In this document: in pieces, positions 34,299 to 42,483 of the stretch
Layout of the letters: the number at the start of each line of letters is the position of its first letter
How positions within the stretch are numbered: position 1 is the stretch's first letter
DNA from: Saccharospirillum alexandrii_A
Lineage (GTDB): Bacteria > Pseudomonadota > Gammaproteobacteria > Pseudomonadales > Natronospirillaceae
Assembly (NCBI RefSeq): GCF_043641555.1
Contig: NZ_JBHZRJ010000001.1
Coordinates: 1-64,000, forward strand
DNA length: 64,000 bases
Reading direction: 5' to 3'
Notes under the pieces: model-generated
Seen by the model: the letters and a program-made list of their open reading frames with translations, nothing else
Told to the model about the DNA's origin: nothing
Databases searched by the model: none
Translations under genes and position numbers: made by a program

Positions 34299-36096
34299 GG
34301 GGCGCGGCTCCGCTGTCTGATGGGGCTGGCTGGGCTGTGTTTGCACCCGCCAGCGACGTCAGTAACTGGGCTGCGGCTGCGCGGCTGCGGTACCACGAAA
34401 AGGTGTGGTTGGCGTCGGTTACCGGGTGAATGTGAACGCCGAGTTTACGCGCCAGTTTGGTTTTCGGCAGCCGGGTTTCGTCGGCCAGAATGTCCCAGCC
34501 CGGGTCCCGATCCGAAAATACGAAGTTCACCTCAATGCCAGCTCGCACCAGTTGCTGCAAATCCCCATTCAGCTTTGTATCGGGAATGGGTTTGAGAATC
34601 CCACTGAGCTGATCACCCAGAGCCGCAACGCGTTTGCGCGCAAAGCGAACCGCATAACCGGCAATGTAGCCCAGGCTGGCCTGGCCTTTCAGCAGTTTTA
34701 ACCAGCGTTTCGGGTCTTTCATCGCCTGTCGGTAGTAGGCGGTATCCTGGTGCGTGGATGATTCCCGCGGGATGTCCAGCGACAGGCCCGGCCGCCAGTA
34801 GAACGTCAGCGGGTTGATGATGGCCAGCCGCTGTACCAGATCGGGTTGCATCAGCGCAGTGTGCAGGGCGTGGTGGGCGCCGGAACAGATGCCGCCCAGC
34901 GTGATGGCACGCCCGGGAAAACGCTGCCGGATGTCGGCGAGCAGGGAGGCAACATAGTCATTGGCGTCGGCCGGATAACAGTGGTTTTCTTCGGCCACGG
35001 TTGCCCGGGCACTGTCACCCAGGTTCAACAGATCGAGCCGGACCGATGGAATGCCCTGCAGCGCTGCTGCGCGGCAGAACTCGGTATAGGTGCGGTTCGG
35101 GCCAACATGATGCACCGACCCCGAGTTGATCAAAACCAGAACCGAAGCCCTCGGGGCCTCGTTAACCGGCTGGGTGATCAGATAAAACTGACCTTGCTGA
35201 TCGCGCGTGGTGGTCTCTGTAAAGCGGCCCTCATGCCATTGATGGTTTGCAATAGCGATGTGTTCGGGCTGAGGGGGCGTGGTTGTGTCTTTGGGTGCGG
35301 GCACCACGGCACTGACAATCTGCGTTAACAGTTCGACGGGAATTTCCGTGTATTGCGGCTCGGCCATCATGCCGGCATAGCCCTGGTACGGCTGGCAGAC
35401 CGTGTCTACTTCCGCCAGGCTGGCCTGCAGGGCTTTGGCCGGTTGTTCACTGAAACAGAGTACGCGTTTGGCCGGTTGCAGGTCGGCACCGGAAATAGAC
35501 AGCGCACTGAGGTCGGCCAACGTCGCGTCGGTGTAGATGAACCCGCCCGACTCAATAAAGTCGCTCTGGCTTTGAACTTCAGAAAAACGCGAGGCGGCGG
35601 TGAGTTCCCTCACCAGGCGCTTGCCGCTGGCCACCGGTTCAATCAGCACCAGGTCGTCACCGGACTTGATGGCCTGAACGGCCAGCGTTGCTCCCAGGCG
35701 CAGGCCCATAAGGGTGCACGCCAGGTTGGGGCGCTGGCGCTTCAAATCATTGCGAACGGCGCTTATGGCGTCAATCCAGCGGTTAACCAGGTTTGGGGAG
35801 GTCAGGTCTGATCCGGCATTGCCGGTGCCCGGGTAGTCGAGTCGGGCGACGCAACAGCCCGCCTGGGCCAACTGATCGGCCAGAAATTTTAGCGTACGGT
35901 GACTGTGCACATACTCGTAGCCAATGGGCGGGCACAGCACCACCAGGTGAGTAACGGGTTGCTCAGCCGGTTGATGCAACCAGTAGAAGGTCTGGTCGTC
36001 GTTATGCGTCAGCCAGCCCGCCTGGCGATGAATAGCCGGGCTGGGCGATTTGGCTGGCAGCACGGTCGTGGTTGTCACTTCTGAGACGGTGGTCAT
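34291..36096 (-). CDS. Tandem alpha/beta-hydrolase protein 2 (Cys nucleophile elbow)
   Basis: This 601-residue paralogue of the gene at 28456 has the same two-domain design. The N-domain begins VLCPPIGYEYVHSHRT and its elbow is GLRLG, without a nucleophile. The C-domain elbow is GGICSGAHHA with Cys404, and the late histidine is His564 in ANHTF. ATG 36096 overlaps the GH2 stop (ATGA); the longer upstream frame is low-complexity Arg/Pro sequence and is rejected. Two such proteins in one operon, each keeping Cys in the C-domain and losing the N-domain nucleophile, argue for selection and not decay. Confidence 0.75.
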   Translation of the reverse strand: MTTVSEVTTTTVLPAKSPSPAIHRQAGWLTHNDDQTFYWLHQPAEQPVTHLVVLCPPIGYEYVHSHRTLKFLADQLAQAGCCVARLDYPGTGNAGSDLTSPNLVNRWIDAISAVRNDLKRQRPNLACTLMGLRLGATLAVQAIKSGDDLVLIEPVASGKRLVRELTAASRFSEVQSQSDFIESGGFIYTDATLADLSALSISGADLQPAKRVLCFSEQPAKALQASLAEVDTVCQPYQGYAGMMAEPQYTEIPVELLTQIVSAVVPAPKDTTTPPQPEHIAIANHQWHEGRFTETTTRDQQGQFYLITQPVNEAPRASVLVLINSGSVHHVGPNRTYTEFCRAAALQGIPSVRLDLLNLGDSARATVAEENHCYPADANDYVASLLADIRQRFPGRAITLGGICSGAHHALHTALMQPDLVQRLAIINPLTFYWRPGLSLDIPRESSTHQDTAYYRQAMKDPKRWLKLLKGQASLGYIAGYAVRFARKRVAALGDQLSGILKPIPDTKLNGDLQQLVRAGIEVNFVFSDRDPGWDILADETRLPKTKLARKLGVHIHPVTDANHTFSWYRSRAAAAQLLTSLAGANTAQPAPSDSGAAPHG

Positions 36097-38558
36097 AAGG
36101 CGTCGACCTCTGCCGCCAGGCGCACGGTGCTGGACAGGTTCAGGGCGCTGAGGTGACCGCGCAAGCGGGTTTGACCCGGAGCATCGGGTATCAGCCTGAC
36201 GCGCTGTACCTGCTCTGGCAGCAGGTGAAGGCCCTGGCGTTCGGCCTGCCAGCCGGTCAGGGTAAATTCGGCATAATACACAAAGCGTTCGGCGCGCAGG
36301 ATCAGCCAGACATCGTCGCCTTCGCGGGTGATGTCGCAACTCAACCCGAGCCGGTCGCGATCGTATTCTACCGGCAAATTCAACCCGGTTGGGAAGTGGC
36401 AGTGCTGGCTGAACAGGACGTCGTTTTCGCCACAGAGCGAGACGGCAATGACATCCCAGGGTTCTGCACCAAAGTGATAGCTCGCGGTGGTGTCCTGAAA
36501 CCCACCCAGCACTGAGTCCAGGCTGGTCAGGGTGTTGCTGTAGGGTGCCAGCGTGACTTCCTGTTCGTGTTCAAGAGTGTTGCCCCGGCCAGTATGGAGC
36601 AAGGTAACCGTAACCCGGGCATCGATGGCGGCGGGGCTTTCATTGATGCACGACAGGCTGTGCCCATTCAGGCCCTGCGGTACCAGACTCACCTGCACCG
36701 CCTGCCAGGCGGTGGCAACACCGTGAAGTGCCGGTTTGGCACCGCCGTCGCTGTCGAATAACCCCCAGCCAGCGCCGGGCACCAGGTCGTTCAGCCACCA
36801 GACGAGGGCACCCTGGCACGGGCTGGCGTCGCTGCGCCATAGGTGAAACGCCTGGCTCAACAGGTAGCCGGTCAGCAGGCGGCTGCGCTGGGCGTAGCCG
36901 GCCGGGTCAGCGGAGCGCAACTGCACCGGGTCACAGTGGAAATATTGGCGCAAGTAATGATCGCGAATGTCTTCGAAATCCCAGCCGCATCCGGCATCCC
37001 TGGGCACACCGGCTTTCCAGGCCGGGGTGTGGGTCAGCGGTGGGGTGGCGCCAAAGTGCCGGGCGGTAAAGGCATCGTCTGGCAAGTGTGAGTGCCCCAG
37101 GCATTCGGGGGTGAACCGCACCTGGCTCAGTTGCAGGTCCTGTTCATCCCGGCGGTAGGCGCCCAGCCCGAAATAGTGCGCGAGGCCGGTATCGGTATGA
37201 AACGGTAAGGCGCCATCGCATGGCGTTGACGGCCAGTAGGGCCAGTCCGGGTTGGCATCGCGCAGCAGGGCAGGCAGGTGTTCTGCAAACCAGGGGTTGC
37301 GCCAGCGCTCGCGGGGCTGGCCGAGCATGGCGGCCTGCTGCTCGACTTCGCTGTTGCCGCACCAGGCAACCACGGCGGCATACTGGCTAAGCCGGCGGGC
37401 TTGCTGGTGCAGTTCGGCCGACGCCGAGGCCAGCCAGTCCGGGTCGTCATGCGGGTAGTCCATATTGGCGAAGGCGGCGTCCTGCCACACCAGCACGCCT
37501 AGCTCATCGCACAGGTCGTAAAACGCATCGGCTTCATACTGCATGGTGCCGCCGATGCGCAGCATGGTCATGCCGGCATCCCGGGCTGCGGTGAGAATGC
37601 GCCGGGCTTTTTCAGCATCGAATTCAAAGCCAGCCAGGTTGCTGTGTGACCAGCAGGCACCGCGCATAAACAGCCATTGCTGGTTGATGTGGAAGCCTGG
37701 GGCCTGCTCGCTCAGGCTAACCGTCAGTTCCCGGAATCCAAGTTGAATGCGTCGCTCGGCCAGGCATTGGTCGCCCTGCCACAGTGCCAGGGTAACGCGG
37801 TGCCGGTAGGGCGTGCCCTGGCTGTGGACCTGCCAGCGTGGCAAGTCACCGAACGACAGCGTTTCACCCTCGCCAGAGAGGGTAACCGGTACCGCATCGC
37901 CCAACTGAAGTGTCAGGTGCTGGCCGGGCCGTTGCAACGCTGTGTCTTCGGGTGGGCGGGCTGAAACCTGGCAGTCGTCATCCTGTACCCGCGGGCACAG
38001 CGACCATTGATCGAGCCAGGCTTGCGCCTCATTCAGCCATTCAAGCGGCTGACAGGGACCGATGGCCCACTGCGAACCCGACCAGACGGTATGGCCAAGC
38101 AACGAGGTGCGGTACCAGCGCAGGTTGTTATTGACCAGCCCGGTTTTCCACTGAGGCCGGGGCTTGCGCGTGCTGAGCACGCTGGCCAGAGACCGGAACC
38201 GCAGCGTCAGCTGCCGGGCACTCGCGGGCACGGGCAAATAGTCGGTTATGAAGGAGTTACTGCCAGAGAACACCGGTTGGTCGTCGAACCACACATCAAA
38301 CAGCGTTGCCAGATTGGCCAGGCGCAGCACGGCCTGGTCGGGCCGTTCTTCGGGTAAGTCGAGCCGGTACCACCAGTCCCGTTCGCCGGGTTGGTTAACC
38401 GCCTGCCTGGGCAAAACGTCGAGCTCACCTTCACACAGAAGCGCATTCACGGTCCGTGCAGCAGGGATGGGTATCCAGTCTGACGTGGCCGGAGTGGCAT
38501 CGGGTTCGGTGCTGGCCAGGTGCCACCCGGTGGCGTGAGTGAGAGACGCAGCGCTCAT
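36093..38558 (-). CDS. Glycoside hydrolase family 2, beta-mannosidase-like
   Basis: This 821-residue GH2 enzyme has an N-terminal jelly-roll (sugar-binding) domain, an immunoglobulin-like domain and a TIM barrel. The acid/base is Glu404 in AWCGNSEVEQQ and the probable nucleophile is Glu485 in FTPECLGHSHLP, both in the places expected for beta-mannosidases. There is no signal peptide, so it is predicted cytosolic. That is odd for a polymer-degrading enzyme and suggests action on a lipid- or nucleotide-linked precursor, or proof-reading. It is coupled by overlap to the hydrolase and lies four bases after the DUF1839 gene. Confidence 0.82.
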   Translation of the reverse strand: MSAASLTHATGWHLASTEPDATPATSDWIPIPAARTVNALLCEGELDVLPRQAVNQPGERDWWYRLDLPEERPDQAVLRLANLATLFDVWFDDQPVFSGSNSFITDYLPVPASARQLTLRFRSLASVLSTRKPRPQWKTGLVNNNLRWYRTSLLGHTVWSGSQWAIGPCQPLEWLNEAQAWLDQWSLCPRVQDDDCQVSARPPEDTALQRPGQHLTLQLGDAVPVTLSGEGETLSFGDLPRWQVHSQGTPYRHRVTLALWQGDQCLAERRIQLGFRELTVSLSEQAPGFHINQQWLFMRGACWSHSNLAGFEFDAEKARRILTAARDAGMTMLRIGGTMQYEADAFYDLCDELGVLVWQDAAFANMDYPHDDPDWLASASAELHQQARRLSQYAAVVAWCGNSEVEQQAAMLGQPRERWRNPWFAEHLPALLRDANPDWPYWPSTPCDGALPFHTDTGLAHYFGLGAYRRDEQDLQLSQVRFTPECLGHSHLPDDAFTARHFGATPPLTHTPAWKAGVPRDAGCGWDFEDIRDHYLRQYFHCDPVQLRSADPAGYAQRSRLLTGYLLSQAFHLWRSDASPCQGALVWWLNDLVPGAGWGLFDSDGGAKPALHGVATAWQAVQVSLVPQGLNGHSLSCINESPAAIDARVTVTLLHTGRGNTLEHEQEVTLAPYSNTLTSLDSVLGGFQDTTASYHFGAEPWDVIAVSLCGENDVLFSQHCHFPTGLNLPVEYDRDRLGLSCDITREGDDVWLILRAERFVYYAEFTLTGWQAERQGLHLLPEQVQRVRLIPDAPGQTRLRGHLSALNLSSTVRLAAEVDAL

Positions 38559-38562
38559 CGGA

Positions 38563-39540
38563 TCATTCCCGCATCAGTGTGCGTACCTGATCGACCGCCT
38601 GCTGCCAGTCGCCTGCCATCTGTTCCAGTGTGGTTAAATCCAGCGGCTTGTCTCGCGCAATGGCGCGAGCCAGCTGAAATTGCAGGGTTTTAGCCCCCTG
38701 ACTGATGCGTCCGAACGCCGCTGCCGCGTCGCCAAAGGGCAAGTCGGTTCGCTGGTTCAACCAGCGCAAGTAGGCCTCGGCCAACCCATAGCAGGCACCG
38801 AATTGCCGCAGGGTGGCAAAGGAGTAAAGGTGAAAGTGGGCCATGCCAGCGCCTTTAACGGCCGGCAGGTCGTTAATGAAGGCTTCGATAAACAGGGTGA
38901 ACGGATTGTGCTTGGGAATCAGCGCGCACTGGCGGCGCAATGACGCCAGCGAACACTGTGTCAGTGTATCGGGATCGAGCGTGCCGGGCGTATGGTGCAG
39001 CTTAATGTACTCGACATAGGGTGGCAGCATGCGCTCGTGCACCAGGCCGTGGGTCTGGAACAGCTTGTCGAAATCTTCACCACTGACCTGGTAGTAAGAC
39101 TGGCCGTGGAAGTAACCCATGGCCCGTTCAGTAACGGAAATACTGTTTACCGACACCGTCGATTTCACATGTTCGGTGTGATACGTAGTGCCCTGAGTAT
39201 CGGGCAGGTAGCAGGAATCCAGTTCCACCAGCACCGGCCGCCCGGCCGCAACCTGCCGTTCGACGTGTTCGGCCAGGGTATGCCAGGGGTTCATTTCCTG
39301 TATTTCAAAGCCGTAAAGCTGCCACAGGTCGGCATGGGGGTATTTGAAAAATGTCCACTGATCGACTTCAAAATCGATCGCCAGGGTAAAGGCGAGACCG
39401 GCCACAGGGTCGAAACCCAGGGCGTGTATTTGTTCGATCAGAACATCGACGTAGCAGTTGGTTTCCGACCATACCCGGTCTTCCCCGTGCAGGGCATGAC
39501 GCTGATAAGTGGTCGGGTCCAAAGACACTATGTGTTTCAT
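38563..39540 (-). CDS. DUF1839 family protein
   Basis: This 325-residue soluble protein of unknown function begins IVSLDPTTYQRHALHGEDRV and has the VWSETNCYVDV segment characteristic of DUF1839. It carries conserved acidic and aromatic stretches (LAIDFEVDQWTFFKYP; LVELDSCYLPDT). From memory, members of this family often neighbour carrier proteins, amino acid:carrier-protein ligases and acyl-CoA dehydrogenases, as here. A role in handling a carrier-bound amino acid is inference only. Confidence 0.8.
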   Translation of the reverse strand: MKHIVSLDPTTYQRHALHGEDRVWSETNCYVDVLIEQIHALGFDPVAGLAFTLAIDFEVDQWTFFKYPHADLWQLYGFEIQEMNPWHTLAEHVERQVAAGRPVLVELDSCYLPDTQGTTYHTEHVKSTVSVNSISVTERAMGYFHGQSYYQVSGEDFDKLFQTHGLVHERMLPPYVEYIKLHHTPGTLDPDTLTQCSLASLRRQCALIPKHNPFTLFIEAFINDLPAVKGAGMAHFHLYSFATLRQFGACYGLAEAYLRWLNQRTDLPFGDAAAAFGRISQGAKTLQFQLARAIARDKPLDLTTLEQMAGDWQQAVDQVRTLMRE

Positions 39541-39592
39541 AAGCAGCGCTGGCCGGCATGGTACAGCCCGGCCTCTCCTTGCGATTCGGGTG

Positions 39593-40768
39593 TTAGCTTT
39601 CCTTAACCACCACCTGCATGGTGGCGTTGTGCCCGCGTATCCGGTCGTTGTTGACCATCAGTGCGGCGCCATGGGCATCGCGCAACTCGCGGCACAGACT
39701 GTATTTTCCATCGTTGCGATAGCCGCCGATGCCGACGATTTGCAACGCCTTGCCGACCACGTCGACCACCATTTCTGAACAACGGGTTTTTACGTTGTTC
39801 ACCTGAATGGCGAAGCCGTATTTTTCGGCCTGGAACAGGTTATTGTCATCGAGCATCGCCTGGTAAGCCTGCATGGCGCCGGCCAGCCCGCCTTTCATGC
39901 TGAACAGAACTTCATCCAGCTCGGCCAGGCGCAAGGCGGTAACCTGGGGCAGTTCATCGCTGCGGCGCATCATGTCGCGCACGGCCAGGCGGGCCTTGTT
40001 GGTCGCGCCCTGGGCCATGCCGGTCCAGAGTGAACCCCAGGTGAGGTGCGATACCGGGTGCATGGTATGCGCCAGCACCACCGAGAACGGGGTAGGCAGA
40101 ATCTGATCTTTATGACCCTGGGCTTCGAGTGTGAAGCCGGCACTGCAGGTGCCGCGAAAGCCCAGGGTATCCCAGCCGGTCAGCGGCGTCAGATTGGTTT
40201 TCTGGGTTTCGACCAATACCTGAACCTGGTCGCTGGCCGGTGCGTCTTTATGGCTGCGGCAGGTAACGAGAATGGCATCGGAGTGCAGTGCGTAGGAGAT
40301 AACCGGCGCCTGCTTGGTCAGCGTGAATTGGTCATCGGTGACTTCAACGTGGCAGATGCTGGAACGCAAATCACCGCCCACGCCCATTTCCGTAGTGGCC
40401 GATGCCAGCAACAGCTGCTGTTCGCACATCTGGCGCAAATAACGGCTGAAATAGGCCGAGTCCTGACCATGGTGAACGATGCAGGCCACCTGAATCTGGT
40501 GCATGGCGTAAATCATCGCGGTCGAAGAGCAATAGTGGCCGAGAATTCGGCACAGCTCGGACACTTCCGTCAGGCTCAGGCCATCGCCGCCAAAGCTTGA
40601 AGGGACATAACTCGACAACAGGCGTTCGCTGCGCAAGGCGGCAAAGGCCTCGTGCGGAAAACGGGCTTGCTGGTCTACGTCGTCGGCGTGAGCGGCAACA
40701 ACGCTCTGCCCCAGTTCATGAACGGTGGCTTTTATTTGAGCGAAGGTTCTAAGTGCGTGTGCTTCCAT
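39593..40768 (-). CDS. Acyl-CoA/acyl-ACP dehydrogenase-like flavoprotein
   Basis: This 391-residue protein has the acyl-CoA dehydrogenase fold: helical N-domain with FGGDGLSLTE, beta-domain with the TTEMGVGGD flavin motif, and C-terminal helices ending KALQIVGIGGYRNDGKYSLCRELRDA. Next to a carrier protein gene (55 bases upstream) it more likely oxidises a carrier-bound acyl or aminoacyl group, like FkbI or the prolyl-carrier dehydrogenases, than takes part in fatty acid degradation. Confidence 0.85.
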   Translation of the reverse strand: MEAHALRTFAQIKATVHELGQSVVAAHADDVDQQARFPHEAFAALRSERLLSSYVPSSFGGDGLSLTEVSELCRILGHYCSSTAMIYAMHQIQVACIVHHGQDSAYFSRYLRQMCEQQLLLASATTEMGVGGDLRSSICHVEVTDDQFTLTKQAPVISYALHSDAILVTCRSHKDAPASDQVQVLVETQKTNLTPLTGWDTLGFRGTCSAGFTLEAQGHKDQILPTPFSVVLAHTMHPVSHLTWGSLWTGMAQGATNKARLAVRDMMRRSDELPQVTALRLAELDEVLFSMKGGLAGAMQAYQAMLDDNNLFQAEKYGFAIQVNNVKTRCSEMVVDVVGKALQIVGIGGYRNDGKYSLCRELRDAHGAALMVNNDRIRGHNATMQVVVKES

Positions 40769-40823
40769 GCGTTTTCTCCTGTTCTTTTACAATTAGAACT
40801 GCAAGTACCGCCGTCAGTTGCGG

Positions 40824-41063
40824 TTAGGCACTCAGCTCTTCTACGGCGTCGTTCAACGCAGCAATACTTTCAAACGTCTGTCTGGAAAGGCGGTTATCGT
40901 CGAATTCAATGTCGAATTCGTCTTCGAGAGAGAGCATCAGGTTGACGGTGGTCAGCGAGGTCAGCCCGACTGAATACAGGTCGTCGGAATCCTGAATGTC
41001 ATTGATATCTTTGGACAGCTTGACGGACTTGGCGACAATACTGCGAATCCTTTCCTGGTACAC
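40824..41063 (-). CDS. Acyl carrier protein 2
   Basis: This 79-residue carrier protein has the phosphopantetheine serine Ser36 in VGLTSLTTVNLML. The GLTS form is typical of amino-acid or secondary-metabolism carriers, as opposed to the DSL of fatty acid synthesis. The C-terminal half is strongly acidic. It sits directly upstream of the acyl-CoA dehydrogenase-like gene on the same strand and is its probable partner. Confidence 0.87.
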   Translation of the reverse strand: MYQERIRSIVAKSVKLSKDINDIQDSDDLYSVGLTSLTTVNLMLSLEDEFDIEFDDNRLSRQTFESIAALNDAVEELSA

Positions 41064-41133
41064 GGCGTATGCTCCTTGCTACATCTATAGTGAGTATATT
41101 CAGTTTTGGGTAAATTTCCACGCTCTAACGATG

Positions 41134-42165
41134 TCAGAAGGCGTAGCGTCGTTCTTTAAACCACTCCAGCCAGCTGCAGTATTGGCGAAAATCACTGAGC
41201 TTGTCGGGAAAGGCGAATCGCCTCAGGGCGAACAAATTGTTATGGGCATCGGCCCCCAGGTCAATGTAACCCGCATCGGCCGACATGGCGGCCTTTAGGC
41301 CTATGTGCTGGGCAATGGCCATTTCACGGGGGCCAAAATCCACCCCGCTGCGCCCGGTGGGGTAACAGAAAACCGGCAGCGGGTGCTTGAGTTCGGCTTT
41401 CAGCCGGCTCCAGCTGTGGCGAATTTCCCGCTCGGCATCGGCCAGCGACTGCGCTTGTAAAATATTGTGTCGGTGCGAATGGGGGCCGAATTCCACACCC
41501 TGGGATTCCAGCGCCCGGGCCTGCGACCAGGAAATAGCCCGGTAAGCCGGTGGCGGCAAGGGCGGCAGATCACACCCCAGTTGGTGGCTGATGTCTTCCA
41601 CAAAGGCATCGTACCCGGTGCCATCCTGCCCTTTGATGTAGTTGCGCATAGACCGCATGCAGCGCCGGCGAGTGTCGCGGTCGGCGTTGTCCAGATGCCA
41701 GGTCTGGTCGCCAATGTGCACCTGCTGAGCGCTTTGCATGCGCGACATAATCAGGTATTCCAGCTTGTAATCCCACGACCACCACTCGTTGTCTGGCAGG
41801 CCGGTGGCGATGAAGATGGTGACCGGAACCTGAAATTCCTGAAAAATGGGAACGGCGATTTCAGCCTGGTCGTAGAAACCATCGTCCATGGTAAAGGCGA
41901 CGGCCTTTTCGGGCAGGGGGGTTCCCTGGCTCAGGTGGTCGACCAGTGTGCGTATCGAAATGGGCTTAAAGTTATTCTGACGGACGTAAGACAAGGCCGC
42001 ACGCAAAGTGTCTGGCTGGTGGCCATAGACGCCAAGGGGTTTATCCTGCATGCGATGCAGCATGAATATGGGCAGGCACTGGTTGCGCAAACCACCCATA
42101 AGGCGATTCATGGGTGCGCTGGTCAGTGCTTGAATCAGGGTGTTTTTGACGGTCATCCGTAACAT
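41134..42165 (-). CDS. Polysaccharide deacetylase (NodB family)
   Basis: This 343-residue protein has a NodB domain with AFTMDDGFYDQA (catalytic Asp pair), the metal motif HSHRHN, and FCYPTGR later. There is no clear signal peptide; a short hydrophobic N-terminus is not convincing. It is the first gene of the long leftward operon. It could N-deacetylate a glycan precursor so that an acyl or aminoacyl group can be installed, which would fit the genes downstream; that is inference. Confidence 0.87.
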   Translation of the reverse strand: MLRMTVKNTLIQALTSAPMNRLMGGLRNQCLPIFMLHRMQDKPLGVYGHQPDTLRAALSYVRQNNFKPISIRTLVDHLSQGTPLPEKAVAFTMDDGFYDQAEIAVPIFQEFQVPVTIFIATGLPDNEWWSWDYKLEYLIMSRMQSAQQVHIGDQTWHLDNADRDTRRRCMRSMRNYIKGQDGTGYDAFVEDISHQLGCDLPPLPPPAYRAISWSQARALESQGVEFGPHSHRHNILQAQSLADAEREIRHSWSRLKAELKHPLPVFCYPTGRSGVDFGPREMAIAQHIGLKAAMSADAGYIDLGADAHNNLFALRRFAFPDKLSDFRQYCSWLEWFKERRYAF

Positions 42166-42483
42166 CTCGTCTTTACTGCTGTTATCCTTAACAACGCCAA
42201 CTTTGTCACAGTTTGGCTGCCAGCGGAAGGGTTTTTAACGCTTTTTAAAGCGATTTTCTGAGGTGTTTGCAACCCCTGTTTGCCAGAGTAGTGTTCAAAA
42301 AATGCCAGCCTGGTCGATACAGTTTATTGGCAAACACTGTGCAAACGATTGATTATTATCAACTAACTGTCACTCTGCCTAGCTTGTCAGTAGGCATTAA
42401 TTCGCCTTTCCACAGCGCAGTATAGTCGACTCTTTTCATGGCCGTTTATTTTGCACCTGGTTCAGATTTTGATTGCCTGGTTT
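42166..42483. promoter_or_regulatory. Intergenic region with paired GTTTGC repeats
   Basis: This 318-base gap is the likely promoter region of the long leftward operon. GTTTGC occurs at 42265-42270 and 42278-42283. The reverse complement occurs twice at 42330-42335 and 42341-42346, giving a two-by-two inverted arrangement about 60 bases apart. A second small inverted repeat, TGCCTA/TAGGCA, spans 42376-42396 near the end of the FemAB-like gene. No reading frame or RNA gene is apparent. Confidence 0.5.

Noticed and set aside
36097..36339. 81-residue N-terminal extension of tandem hydrolase 2
   Set aside because: Arg/Pro-rich low-complexity sequence lying within the GH2 gene; the ATG at 36096 in an ATGA overlap is the natural start.
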